Shown piece by piece: positions 23,116-35,971 of a DNA stretch of 53,500 nt. Numbering within the stretch: position 1 is the first letter of the stretch; each line of letters opens with the position of its first letter. The notes under the pieces were generated by a model, which ran no database searches, had not been told where the DNA came from, and saw only the letters and a list, made by a program, of their open reading frames with translations. The position numbers were made by a program, and so were the translations under genes. Origin of the DNA: Oehlia diaphana (Eukaryota > Glomeromycota > Glomeromycetes > Glomerales > Glomeraceae); contig QZLH01000718.1 of NCBI GenBank assembly GCA_003833135.1, positions 4,080 to 57,579 on the forward strand, read 5' to 3'.

Positions 23116-23121
23116 ACGCGT
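23116..23121. promoter_or_regulatory. possible MCB-type element ACGCGT
   Basis: ACGCGT lies 55 bp upstream of the SPC25 ATG within CGCGTTAAAAAACGCG, an inverted pair of CGCGTT arms. In yeasts this hexamer is the MluI cell-cycle box bound by MBF at G1/S genes. A kinetochore gene is a plausible target. One hexamer is weak evidence. Confidence 0.35.
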
Positions 23122-23347
23122 TTTTTATATTTCCGTAGACTCAGCCACTCAGGTCACTCAGGTAATACAAGATCAGCTGATGAAATTCGGCTTATCAGTT
23201 ATTTCTATGACTCATAAATACCATGATCCGATTCGTTGATGATCAAAGTGACGTATGAAAAAAATTATAAAACGAGAGAAGTGCAATTTATTCTTCTCCC
23301 TTCTGAATCTCCACCCAAGGAAAAATACATCCAAAAGTTAAGATTAT

Positions 23348-23534
23348 GTGAGTATCCAATTCATCAAATTACAATATTATCATAAATTTTGTATCTTGGC
23401 TCCGTAACTACAAATATACCCAATATGTGTTTTATCTTCTATAATTTTTTCTTTATTTTTTTTTTTTTTTTTTTTTTTTTTTGAGAGTGACCTAACTTCC
23501 AAATTACTGTCTTGAAATTAAATATCCATCATAG
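23348..23534 (+). other. probable 5'-UTR intron of RPS2
   Basis: A GTGAGT donor at 23348 and a TAG acceptor at 23532-23534 flank 187 bp just upstream of the RPS2 ATG. A 22-base poly-T tract lies inside. Upstream is a pyrimidine-rich leader (TTCTTCTCCCTTCTG near 23290), typical of ribosomal-protein mRNAs. Confidence 0.5.
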
Positions 23535-23537
23535 CAC

Positions 23538-24688
23538 ATGGCTGACTCAGGAACGGCCGATAGTCGTGGTGGTAAGTTAAAGCAGTTCATTTAAAACAAC
23601 GGGGAAACACGTAGCCGAGTTCAGAGATTATTTATATATATATATATCAAATATTCGAAACTTTATTTTTATTTTCATTTAAGTAGATAATAATTGGTTG
23701 ATCTATTAATATAACTTGTTATCACAGGACGTGGTGGTTTCGGACGTGGTTTCGGACGTGGTGGCGATAGAGGCCGAGGCCGGGGACGCGGTCGAGGTCG
23801 TCGTGGTGCACGTAAGGAAGACGATAAAGAATGGTGATTGTTATTTAATTATCGAGTTATATAATTCTTTAATTTTATAGTAAAATATTTACATAAATTT
23901 TTGATGTTTTATTGTTTAATTTATTAATTTAGGGTTCCTGTTACGAAACTTGGACGTCTAGTCAAAGAAAACAAGATCAAAACCATTGAAGAAATATATT
24001 TATATTCATTTCCCATCAAAGAATTTCAAATCGTAGATCGTTTAATCAGCACTACATTAAAAGATGAAGTCATGAAGATTATGCCCGTTCAAAAGCAGAC
24101 CCGTGCTGGTCAGAGGACTCGATTCAAGGTTATTACAATTATACAAATATTTGATTTTTTTTAAAAAAATTTTTTATTTAAGATTATATAAATAAATGAA
24201 CTCTTTTTTTATAGGCTTTTGTTGTAATTGGTGATTCCAACGGACATGTAGGTCTTGGGGTTAAATGCTCCAAAGAAGTGGCGACAGCAATTCGCGGTGC
24301 TATTATTCTTGCTAAACTCTCAGTAATTCCTGTCCGACGTGGATATTGGGGTTCGTCTCTTGGTGATCCTCACACTGTTCCTTGCAAGGTTACTGGCAGA
24401 TGTGGTTCCGTTATATGCCGTCTCGTCCCCGCTCCTCGCGGAACCGGTATCGTCGCTGCTCCCACTCCTAAAAAACTTTTACAATTAGCCGGTATCACTG
24501 ACTGTTATACTACGTCTCGTGGCTCAACTCGTACTTTGGGTAATTTTGTTAAAGCCACCTTCGCTGCCATTGGCAATACCTACGGCTTCTTGACCCCTGA
24601 CTTGTGGAAAGATAACGAACTTAAGCAGTCTCCATATCAAGAATTCAGTGATATGTTGCAGAAGGCTCCGGACAAGAGGAAGAGTTAA
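23538..24688 (+). CDS. RPS2: 40S ribosomal protein S2 (uS5)
   Basis: This is a core protein of the small ribosomal subunit near the mRNA entry site, needed for decoding accuracy. Exons: 23538-23571, 23728-23833, 23933-24128, 24215-24688; the product is 269 residues. An N-terminal RGG-rich stretch ([20 protein letters not shown], an arginine-methylation target in other eukaryotes) precedes the S5 double-stranded RNA-binding fold. This includes [20 protein letters not shown] and [20 protein letters not shown]. The C-terminal domain contains [10 protein letters not shown] and [20 protein letters not shown]. The exon-4 region has noticeably higher GC than its neighbours, as expected for a highly expressed gene. 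It is divergent from SPC25, with about 480 bp between start codons. Confidence 0.97.
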
Positions 24689-25935
24689 GCTGTCGATGTG
24701 TCATTCTAATTATTCAACTGCTATTCCTTTTTTCCCAAGAAGACAGACTCTTAATAACAATTTGTGTTCATTCAAATAATAAAACAAAAAATTTTTTTTA
24801 TGTTTGTGTGAATAATCAATATTGATTTATTATTTTGTATAATCAATTTGAAATTTTTTTCTCTATGTTAGAACTTACAGACATTAAATTGTACAAAAAG
24901 AAAAATCATATTAAACGTTTTATTAATGTTTCGTAATGTCTATTATTATAATAAACTGTCTAATTAAAATCTAAAACAAGAATTTTAATAGATCAAATGA
25001 AACGTATTATAAACAAGTGTGATATAATCCGGAATTTCTAGATTAAGGATATAATAAAAATTTAAACTTGCAAACTTTATTGAACAAGGTAATGATATTA
25101 AAAATCACAATCTTCGAAAGACTATTCGTAAGATATTGTAAATATGGTTAAAAAAAAAAAAATTTAATATTCTAATTAAAGCGAATAAAGTTATGCAATA
25201 ATAAATGAAAAACACGAATGATGAAAAGAATTTAGGCAATGATCGGCAGAATAAATTGATAACATAATCTAGGATATTCCAATGTAAAATTTGAACCAGT
25301 TCTAAGAATGATATAGCCTTTTGGATGTCGTAATATTAATAACGTTATACAAACTTTTTTAAAAATTCGATATTATTTGTTGTAAATCAATTTCTAGAAG
25401 TATCTATGGACTTTCCGATAATGGATTAGCGAAAAATGCTTTGCCACAATATTAGCCACAATGTGATTCAAAGACGCGACTTTAGAGAAATTGCGAATAC
25501 TTTGCAAATTATGAGGTTAAATAAAGGAAATAATTATACCGTTCTCTATTCTTTTCCCAAACAAATTATACTACTCACTATGAGTTGACTGGCACATTAA
25601 TACATGATTGACTTCGATGAGGTTTCAGCCGGAGCAAATTTCTGTAGTTTTTTTTTTTGAAATTTTTGAAATTCTTGAAATCTTTTATATTTTTTAATTT
25701 TGATAATTAGATTGTAATAATATAATTATAATTTAAATTGAACTAATAATGGATGGTTTTAATATAGATGATGAATTCAAAATGCATATGTAATACAAAA
25801 TTGAATTTTCACATTAATTTACATAACATTGCCTCATATAATGATAACATAAATGCAGCACGGCTTTAAAAATTTAAAAAGACTAAGTATGTTTTAAATC
25901 TATTATAATTATTATAATTATTACTCATTTCTCAT

Positions 25936-26008
<73 letters not shown>

Positions 26009-26482
26009 ATAAACGCATTTCTTTATTAGTGATTTGTATTTAATTTTCATATTACATCGTAAATTTAGAAATACATATGAAATTAAGCATTTCTCATCAT
26101 TTAGAAAATGATTAAAGAGGAAACACTAATTTATGAATAAAAGATTACAATTTTTTTTTTACCGAGAACAGCCAAATATGATTACGATTTTTAGCCTAGC
26201 ATACAATTAAAAAAAAACAAAAAAAATCAAAAGTATTTCCAAAATTGGTCATTATATTTGCATGTATATGCAAACGCCACATCTGACATCTGATCAACAG
26301 ATTTAGCTGCCACAATGAAAATTAACAACTTGAGCAGCCGCACTTACGAGTTTATTATAAACTCGTGACGTGGAGTAACACCATCTCTGGGTATAAATGC
26401 GGTATGATTCTGGATAACATTTCGTGGAAATTTAATAGCTATTGATTCCGCGTCAGCTTGTTAAAAAGTTAACTGCTAAAAT
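24689..26482. other. long AT-rich intergenic region, RPS2 / MYST gene
   Basis: No gene is supported. The region contains long poly-T blocks at about 25939-26007 and several short palindromes. Just upstream of the MYST start (26340-26480) the base composition becomes more balanced, as expected for a promoter and leader. Confidence 0.5.
25939..26007. repeat. double poly-T tract
   Basis: Two long T-runs are separated by AAACTA. Similar homopolymer blocks occur at 4267-4333, 7671-7715 and 15740-15770. Confidence 0.8.
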
Positions 26483-28700
<2,218 letters not shown>

Positions 28701-29208
28701 GACGCAAGGGCTAAAGTAATATGACGATGAACTTTCTTTGTTTGTCGTCTGTCACAAAGTCCTTTACTAAGTATTAAAACATCTATCGAAGGGAAATGAA
28801 GACTTTGACCGTTGTTATTGCATTTTTTACAAAGATAAAACCTTTCCTCACGTTTTATCATCCAAAGTATATCAATAAGGCAATTGATAAATAACTTTGG
28901 CAGTTTCAATTAATCTTTTTAATGACGAAGAACTTTTCTTTGTTTATCGCAGGCAAAGCCTTCATGTCAAGGGGAAATGACACGGCTGTTGCAGATAATT
29001 TTTACGTCGACTTGTTTTTCGTCCAAGAGCAAATATTTTATGGTTATTTATAATTATTATCTCATTAATTTCTCGTCACAAGATCGTCAACAAAACCAAA
29101 AAGCCTATTGATTTTTTTTATATGACACTTTTTATTTATTTACGAAAAGCTAATGGCATCTTAAATACGATATAGATTTATTATTTACATGGGCCGTAAT
29201 TTCTTTTA
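28701..29208. other. convergent 3' region, MYST gene / MAK11
   Basis: No gene is supported. Two diverged direct copies of a segment beginning TGACGA(T/A)GAAC and containing TTTCTTTGTTT lie at about 28720-28830 and 28920-29010. Confidence 0.5.
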
Positions 29209-30821
29209 TTATGCAATATCTTGCTGACTAGCTCTTTCTTCTAGATCTTGAGCATCAAATTTTTGAGATAATACAACACAAGTTAACCTACTTTTTGTAT
29301 CATATGTTGCCAACGGTAAATTGAAAATCGGATTATTCCCTTCTTTGTAATTGTGTGGTAACACTTTATTAAGGTTCCATACGTTAATGACACCATCAGA
29401 AGAGATGGATGATAATAATGTAAAAGGCGCACTATTATTTGGCGGTATTGATTGAATAATTGATATGTCCTTGATCCTATATATGAAGGTTAGTACTATA
29501 TTCTTTTGAACATGATTTTGTTATATGAATATTAACTTACCTATTTTTATGTCCCAATAACGTTATCAAACAATTACCGCTTTTAACTTCATATAATCTT
29601 ATGGCCTTATCTTCGCTTCCTACAATCAGCAGGTCACCCAGATGCTCATGTTCATAATATTGCATACAAAGAAAACGAGAATTTCCACTTTGAAATCTCT
29701 GCAATATTTGAGCATCCTTTATTTATTTATATTATAAATAAAAGTTTGTTGGAAACAAACATTATTTATTTTTAATTTAATACATATTTGATTCAACAGA
29801 TAACTTAATAACTTACTGAAGTGCTGTATATTTCTATTTCTCGAGCCATTAAAATTGCATATTGTTCACCTGATGAATTCCATAAGATGATTTCACCCTC
29901 TAATGAAATAATTCAAGATTATAAGAAAATGGTCACTAAGAAGTAATTTATTTTAATAAATACCTCTTCCAAGTTTGTTTACGCTGGCCTTTTGGCCAGT
30001 CAATAAATTCCATAAGCGAACAGTTTTATCATTAGATACCGACAAAGCTATTTTGCCAGATGGATGAACCGCTAAAGAATTTACACGTCCCTTGTGACCT
30101 TTTAAAGTTTTTAAACATTCCCAATCTTTGGTTCTCCAAATACATATTGTACCATCTTCGCTTCCGCTAAACATATGAGTTTTATTAAAGAATTGAATAG
30201 TTGTTATAGAACCTTCATGTTGCAACAAGGATCCAAGTTCCTTACGTTTTCTCAAATTGTATAACCTTTTATAGTAAAAAATGTTAATTCTTATTTTACT
30301 AATCAAATATTACTTTCAGATTGATGTATTTAAACTCACTTTATAACCTCGTCAGTACTTCCTGAAGCTAAAAATTTGCCTCCCACCGATACTGTTTTGA
30401 TACATCCAGTATGAGCTGAAAAGACAAAGATCGGATTTAATTTTAATGAAAAATCATCCTTCAAGAATAAATTATTTTATTAGATTCGATTCAAAAAGAA
30501 AAATTTAAAAATAAAAAATAAAATGTATACATCATTAGAGCTTTCGCCGGACTTTATCCAACGAGCATCAATTCCATATAAAATCCTTTCATAGCTTCCT
30601 GCAATAATTAAAAAATCTTTAACAATGATTTTGTCCTCTTTGTCTAACGAAATAAGTTCATTTGTTTGTTCCTTAATTTGTAATTTGTTATTAAGTTTAA
30701 AGTCAGACTTGGTCGTAGGTTGTTTTGAAACAGCTTTTTGATCAATTTTTTCTTTTTTCTTTAATTTATTTTCTTGTTTTGTTATAGAATTCGAGAGGCG
30801 CGTTTTCTTCGACTTTGGCAT
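29209..30821 (-). CDS. MAK11: WD40 ribosome-biogenesis protein Mak11/PAK1IP1
   Basis: Mak11 (human PAK1IP1) is a nucleolar WD40 protein that helps assemble the 60S ribosomal subunit. Exons in gene order: 30821-30531, 30458-30340, 30265-29964, 29899-29817, 29716-29541, 29476-29209; the product is 412 residues. The first 60 residues are Lys-rich, as for a nucleolar protein. The WD repeats follow: HTGCIKTVSVGGKFLASGST, HEGSITTIQFFNKTHMFSGS ending ICIW, HKGRVNSLAVHPSGKIALSV ending VRLWNLLTG, and SGNSRFLCMQYYEHEHLGDL. The last blade, DGVINVWNL, is near the C-terminus. Start MPKSKKTRL is preferred; an in-frame ATG 72 bases upstream would add a hydrophobic stretch that does not fit. It is divergent from the GCK-III kinase. 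Confidence 0.9.
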
Positions 30822-31290
30822 ATTTTTCGAAAGAGATGAAAAAAAATATTCAATGATCCAAATAATCAGTACCAAATATTTGGATCTTATCACAAAAACG
30901 TATTCCGAATTGTCGGATGTACTAAAAAAAAGCTATAAATAGATTTAAAAAGAATTTGTGCGAATATTCTTTAAAATTTGCAGTTAAATTTATATTACAA
31001 TTTTACAATTACACCCCTTTTCTAATCACGAAAAAGATTACGTGTTTTGCAGTTGAAAAGGGGAAATTTTTTGGGTTTTCTCTTCGTTAATAAATAAACA
31101 TATATATAGCTGTTTAACTTTCTTCATTTTTCTCCTAAAAATTTTTTTTTTTTGGTCATTTTTCGCGTTTATTTATTAATTTTTTTCTTTATTATTTATT
31201 TAATTTATTTGTTTAAAATTTCTTTTTGATAATAAAATTTTTACGTACATTTTTGTTTACTTTTTACTTTGGCTATATTTAAAATTAACA
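30822..31290. promoter_or_regulatory. bidirectional promoter region, MAK11 / GCK-III kinase
   Basis: 469 bp separate the divergent start codons. The kinase side is strongly T-rich (31130-31260), as in many fungal leaders. No specific factor site was recognised. Confidence 0.4.
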
Positions 31291-34010
31291 ATGGTAATGT
31301 GCTTTATATAATAAACTAGATGCTTTAATTACAAAACTATTGAAAGGCGATTCATTATTTTCAATTTATTCGTTTGTTCAAAATAGAGTTCCTCTACCCA
31401 GGCCGACCCAGAAGAATTTTATGTTAAACAAGATAGAATAGGCAAGAGCTATATTATTTGAAATTATGTAATGAACATATCACATAATAGGAAATTATTA
31501 ATGGCTTGTTAGAATGGAAGGAGGAGTGCTTAGGATTGATTGGTTTCAATTCATTGATCATCATTAACATTTTTAAACAAAAACTTCATGATATTTAGGT
31601 AAAGGATCTTTTGGTGAAGTATTCAAAGGGTAAGTAAATAATTCTTTTTTTTATAGGAATCTTCAAATAGTAAGAGAAAAAAAGGATTGAATATTATCAT
31701 GGAGAGCTTTCGAAGAAAGCATAATAATATAATTAGAGAATAATTAAAATATTTAAGCAGACTGTTAGATATGCAATGTTTGAGATGATAGTATAGCAAA
31801 TAAGAATATTAAATAATATTGTTTATAATAATCACTTAGTTTTGATAAAAAGACGAAAACTCCAGTAGCTATTAAAATTATTGATCTTGAAAATGCCGAG
31901 GATGAAATTGAAGATATTCAACAAGAAATTTCAATCCTCTCACAATTGGATTCACAGTATGTTACAAGGTAACTTCAATAACATTATTGAGCTCTGCTAC
32001 ATTTGAAGTACAAAATTAAAATCTTACAATTAAAAAATGTATTGTAAAGATATTATGGCTCTTATCTTAAAGGAACTCATTTATGGATTGTAATGGAATA
32101 TTGTTCTGGCGGTTCTTGTTCAGATTTAGTAAGGATTACTTTTTAAATTTTCATTTCTTTAAAACATATATTGATTTAACTTTGAATATAGATGAAGCCA
32201 GGAGTCATCAAAGAAGAGTATATAGCGATTATATTAAGAGAATTACTGAAAGGATTAGATTATCTTCATAACGAAAATAAATTACACAGAGGTTTGTACC
32301 TTATTTATTTTAATTTTTCATATAAACATTATATCATACATCGTATATAACTAATAAATTCGTATTAAAAATAGACGTCAAAGGTTCGTTAAACAGTCTT
32401 TATTGAATATTTGTTACAAAGAATTTTTTCTTTGAGTCAGAACTGAAAGTTGAATCATTTACAACAGCGGCGAATATTCTTTTAAGTTCGACAGGTGATG
32501 GTACGTAAAAGTGATATAAATTTATAATCATGAATCGCAATATCTATTTGTACTAAATTTTGCATTATCGATCCGCAGTGAAGTTGGCCGATTTTGGAGT
32601 TTCGGGACAGGTAGACAAAATCTATATATAAAGCCCGTATTTTGTTATTTGTTAGATTCCTTTTGTAGGACTGGGTAAACATTTAAGTTCATTTATATAG
32701 CTTACAGCAACTATAACAAAGAAAAATACTTTTGTTGGGACACCGGTAAGTGTGTTACGAAATCATTTTCCCACTTTTCATATATTAGTAGATTTACTTT
32801 GATTGATCTGATGTTTTACTTTAGTTTTGGATGGCACCTGAGGTTATAAAGCAATCAGGATATGACTTCAAGGTAAATAAAAAAAGGTTTCAAATTCTTG
32901 TTAATATATCTTAGCTTTTTGTAATAAATATGCCGATTTTTTAGGCGGATGTCTGGTCGTTGGGTATAACCGCCATCGAACTTGCCAAGGGTGAACCGCC
33001 TTATGCAGATCTTCATCCAATGAAAGTACTTTTCCTTATTCCTAAAAATCCACCTCCAACATTGGAAGGTTACTATTCTAAAGCATTCAAGGAATTTATC
33101 GCATTATGTTTAGATAAGGATCCTAATAACGTAAGTACAATTTGATTATAAGTCTTCTACAAGTTCAATAGTTATCAAATGAAATATTAAATTTACGAGT
33201 AAATATTTAGAGACCTACGGCAAAAGAATTACTTAAACATAGGTTTATTCGTAGTGCGAAGAAAACCTCCTATTTAACAGAGTTAACCGAACGACATGAA
33301 AGATGGTTGGCTGAAGGAGGTTGTCAGATAGATTCCGAGGAATCAGATAATTCAGAGAATGGGTATTTCTTTCTTAAATTACTTTTAAAATTCCATACCC
33401 GATCTATTTTATTTATTATTTTTGAATCTTTTTACTGACTTTAGTGTCGATGATTATGACGAGACAAATTGGGAATTCGAAACTATTAAACAATCCAAAA
33501 CAAGGTCACCAAATTATTCAGATGATGATGATGATTTGAAAGATTCCGCTACAATTGGACCATCAAAAGGAAAACAAGCAAAGGTAATAATTGATTTTTG
33601 TCGTTGATTTCAATTTATATTCATCTTAATATTAACTTTTAATGATATTAATTTAAGGCTATGAAGGAAAATGATTCTGGTTACGATACAATCAAACATG
33701 TAGATAATGAATGCGTAGAACTCTATGGTCATCCAGTATCAGGTCCAGATGTTTTCAAAAAAGTGATTGTACCATCAATCGATAAGGTATGCATGCAACA
33801 AATTTTATAAATAAGATTATGATTCTATTATCCTAAACATTACTTTTTTATAATTTGGAATAGTTGCGTAAAAAAGCTCCCACCCAAAAGGCTCAATTCA
33901 CTTTGGATGCCTTGAAAAAAGCTTTTGAGGACGCTGAAAGGGAAAATCCGGGAATAAGTGAGACATTTATGCATGCAGTGTTTCAAAGATATGATGAAGT
34001 TAATCCTTAA
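31291..34010 (+). CDS. GCK-III (Ste20-like, MST3/4-type) protein kinase
   Basis: GCK-III kinases act in polarity, septation and Golgi signalling, usually with a MOB/CCM3-like partner and STRIPAK. Exons: 31291-31293, 31387-31441, 31599-31629, 31840-31968, 32050-32128, 32192-32291, 32374-32382, 32468-32500, 32579-32610, 32701-32745, 32825-32872, 32945-33130, 33211-33362, 33445-33583, 33658-33786, 33864-34010; the product is 438 residues. The P-loop [16 protein letters not shown] lysine, HRDVKAANILL, DFG, and the Ste20 signature [11 protein letters not shown] are all present. The C-terminal tail has an acidic stretch and a helical end ([20 protein letters not shown]), the likely dimerisation region. 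The first coding exon is only ATG and exon 7 is 9 nt. The intron at 31442-31598 is GC-AG. Confidence 0.92.
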
Positions 34011-34403
34011 ACGTGTTATTATATTTAAAAGAATGTGAACGAAATGCAATTTTTATTGTATATATTATATATTAAATTATCTCGCTCTAAAAATTGAGTA
34101 CTGTTTATTAATAATTTTATTGTTTATTATATGAATACTTTTTATTTCTACTCTCCTTTGTCATTCAGCACTTATTCCCCCTATTTATATAGTTCGATTT
34201 AATTATCCTTATTATAAACAGAAAAACATTGATATATACCAACAAGTACACTTATTTATTAACATGCGGACGGATGAATCACTTAATGAGTCTAAAAAAA
34301 TTTATCGAATGTTCTATTAATAATACAAAAATTGATTATGCAATGAATAAATATAAGATGAATAAATCATTCAGAGTAAATTAATTAATTAAATTAAACT
34401 ATT
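34011..34403. other. convergent 3' region, kinase / F-box gene
   Basis: AT-rich spacer with no gene supported. Confidence 0.6.
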
Positions 34404-35789
34404 TTACCAAAAAGTCAAAAAAAGTTTTAACTCTTCTAAATTATAACATATATCTTTAATCGGTTTTCCCAGATGTTCTTCCACTAACATTTGCCAATTA
34501 TTCTCAATATCTTGTCTATAAGTTACTAACATTCTAGAAAGATTTGGATGAGATACCGAAATATCATAATTGTCATTCCAAGCTCGATTTGTAGGCAAAA
34601 ATGTATTAAATAATGATTCTACCCATTCGGAATATGAATTAGTATTTGCTGGATGATAAAATTCAAATTGATTACGTTCTGATGGCAAGTCACTTGGTGA
34701 AGCATCGTTATCTAATTCAGAGCCGGAATCAGTATCATCAAAAATATTAATTACAGAACGACGTGTAGATGGGGGGTCAGCAAGAGAGACCCAAGCGTCG
34801 ATTCGGTTTAAAGTAGACTTATTCATGACAACTAAATTCATTAATGTAGAAAGAGGTAAAGCACCTCCATCAATATCATGCCAAGTTATTAATTCTTCTA
34901 ATCCTTTACAGTGTTTAGAAAGAATTAGAAAGTCCTCTCCTTCATGAAAACTGGATACCTCAATAATTAATTTTTTTAAATTTATACATTGTTGAAAAAT
35001 AACTTGATAAAGATATTCTTCTTCTTCTTTGTTAAATTTAGTACCCCACCAAGTTAATGAATATAAATTTGGTAAATTAACAAAAATTGATACAAGATTT
35101 TCAAACTCTAAATCATCAACGACATAATAATCTAAATTAAGTTCTTTTAAATCATTATTTTCAATTAACTTAACTATACATTTTTTACCAACTTCTCCTA
35201 ATGGCCTACCACTTTCATGCCAAAGTTCTAAACTTTCTAAATCACGTAAAAGACTCAAAGCTGAAGAGAAATAACTCCCATGTCTTTGGAATTCTCCTAA
35301 AAATCGTAGAGATCTTAAACATAATTTACGAACTTTTCTAGAAGAAAGAATTTCTACCGCTTTAGCTAAATATTTTGTTACTAAAGTTGTAGATTTAACG
35401 ACTTCCATAACCGCAATGATTTGTGACTCTGCATATTGTTCTCTGGGACTAATTAAAATTCCATTTGCGTTAAAACATTGTGTTAAAACTGATGGCAAAC
35501 GAAACCAAGGGAATTCATTTTCTCGATCACAAGAAGTAATTGAAATTGTACGAACTAAGGAAGCATAATTGTAATATGCTATTTGTTTACCATTAACATT
35601 ACTGCTAATCGAGATCGAGTCTGCGAGTTTATTAAAATCTATATGAGGCCCTATAATAATTTTATCATAGAGTTTACGAACAGCAAAAGAGCTAAAAGTT
35701 TTATTGACCAATAGTAAGGAACGTAGGCTTCGGTAATCGGAAAAGAAATCTACGATCTCTTTCCATAATTCAGGCGGTAAGAGGGCCAT
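34404..35789 (-). CDS. F-box protein, intronless
   Basis: A 461-residue protein with an N-terminal F-box, LPPELWKEIVDFFSDYRSLR followed by SLLLVNKTFSSFAVRKLYD. F-box proteins bring substrates to SCF ubiquitin ligases through Skp1. The remaining part (about 140-340) has irregular leucine-rich repeats, such as LESLELWHESGRPLGEVG and LKELNLDYYVVDDLEFENL. These probably form the substrate-binding solenoid. The single uninterrupted exon contrasts with its intron-dense neighbours, which fits expanded, retro-copied or recently duplicated F-box families. The substrate is unknown. It is divergent from ABP1, with 182 bp between starts. Confidence 0.85.
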   Translation of the reverse strand: MALLPPELWKEIVDFFSDYRSLRSLLLVNKTFSSFAVRKLYDKIIIGPHIDFNKLADSISISSNVNGKQIAYYNYASLVRTISITSCDRENEFPWFRLPSVLTQCFNANGILISPREQYAESQIIAVMEVVKSTTLVTKYLAKAVEILSSRKVRKLCLRSLRFLGEFQRHGSYFSSALSLLRDLESLELWHESGRPLGEVGKKCIVKLIENNDLKELNLDYYVVDDLEFENLVSIFVNLPNLYSLTWWGTKFNKEEEEYLYQVIFQQCINLKKLIIEVSSFHEGEDFLILSKHCKGLEELITWHDIDGGALPLSTLMNLVVMNKSTLNRIDAWVSLADPPSTRRSVINIFDDTDSGSELDNDASPSDLPSERNQFEFYHPANTNSYSEWVESLFNTFLPTNRAWNDNYDISVSHPNLSRMLVTYRQDIENNWQMLVEEHLGKPIKDICYNLEELKLFLTFW

Positions 35790-35971
35790 AAGAATAAGAA
35801 AAAAAGATCTTCAATACATATAATAAATTATAATTTGCATATTATACAAAAATAGTAAGACAGTTTTCACCAAGCTTTCGGGTTTAAGTAATACATTCTG
35901 ATTATCATTTCAATTTCAGGAAGTTATGGAATACAAATTTTGAATACTCGTACTTAGTTTCGTTGGTCATA
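35790..35971. promoter_or_regulatory. bidirectional promoter, F-box gene / ABP1
   Basis: Only 182 bp lie between the two divergent start codons. No specific motif was recognised. Confidence 0.4.
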
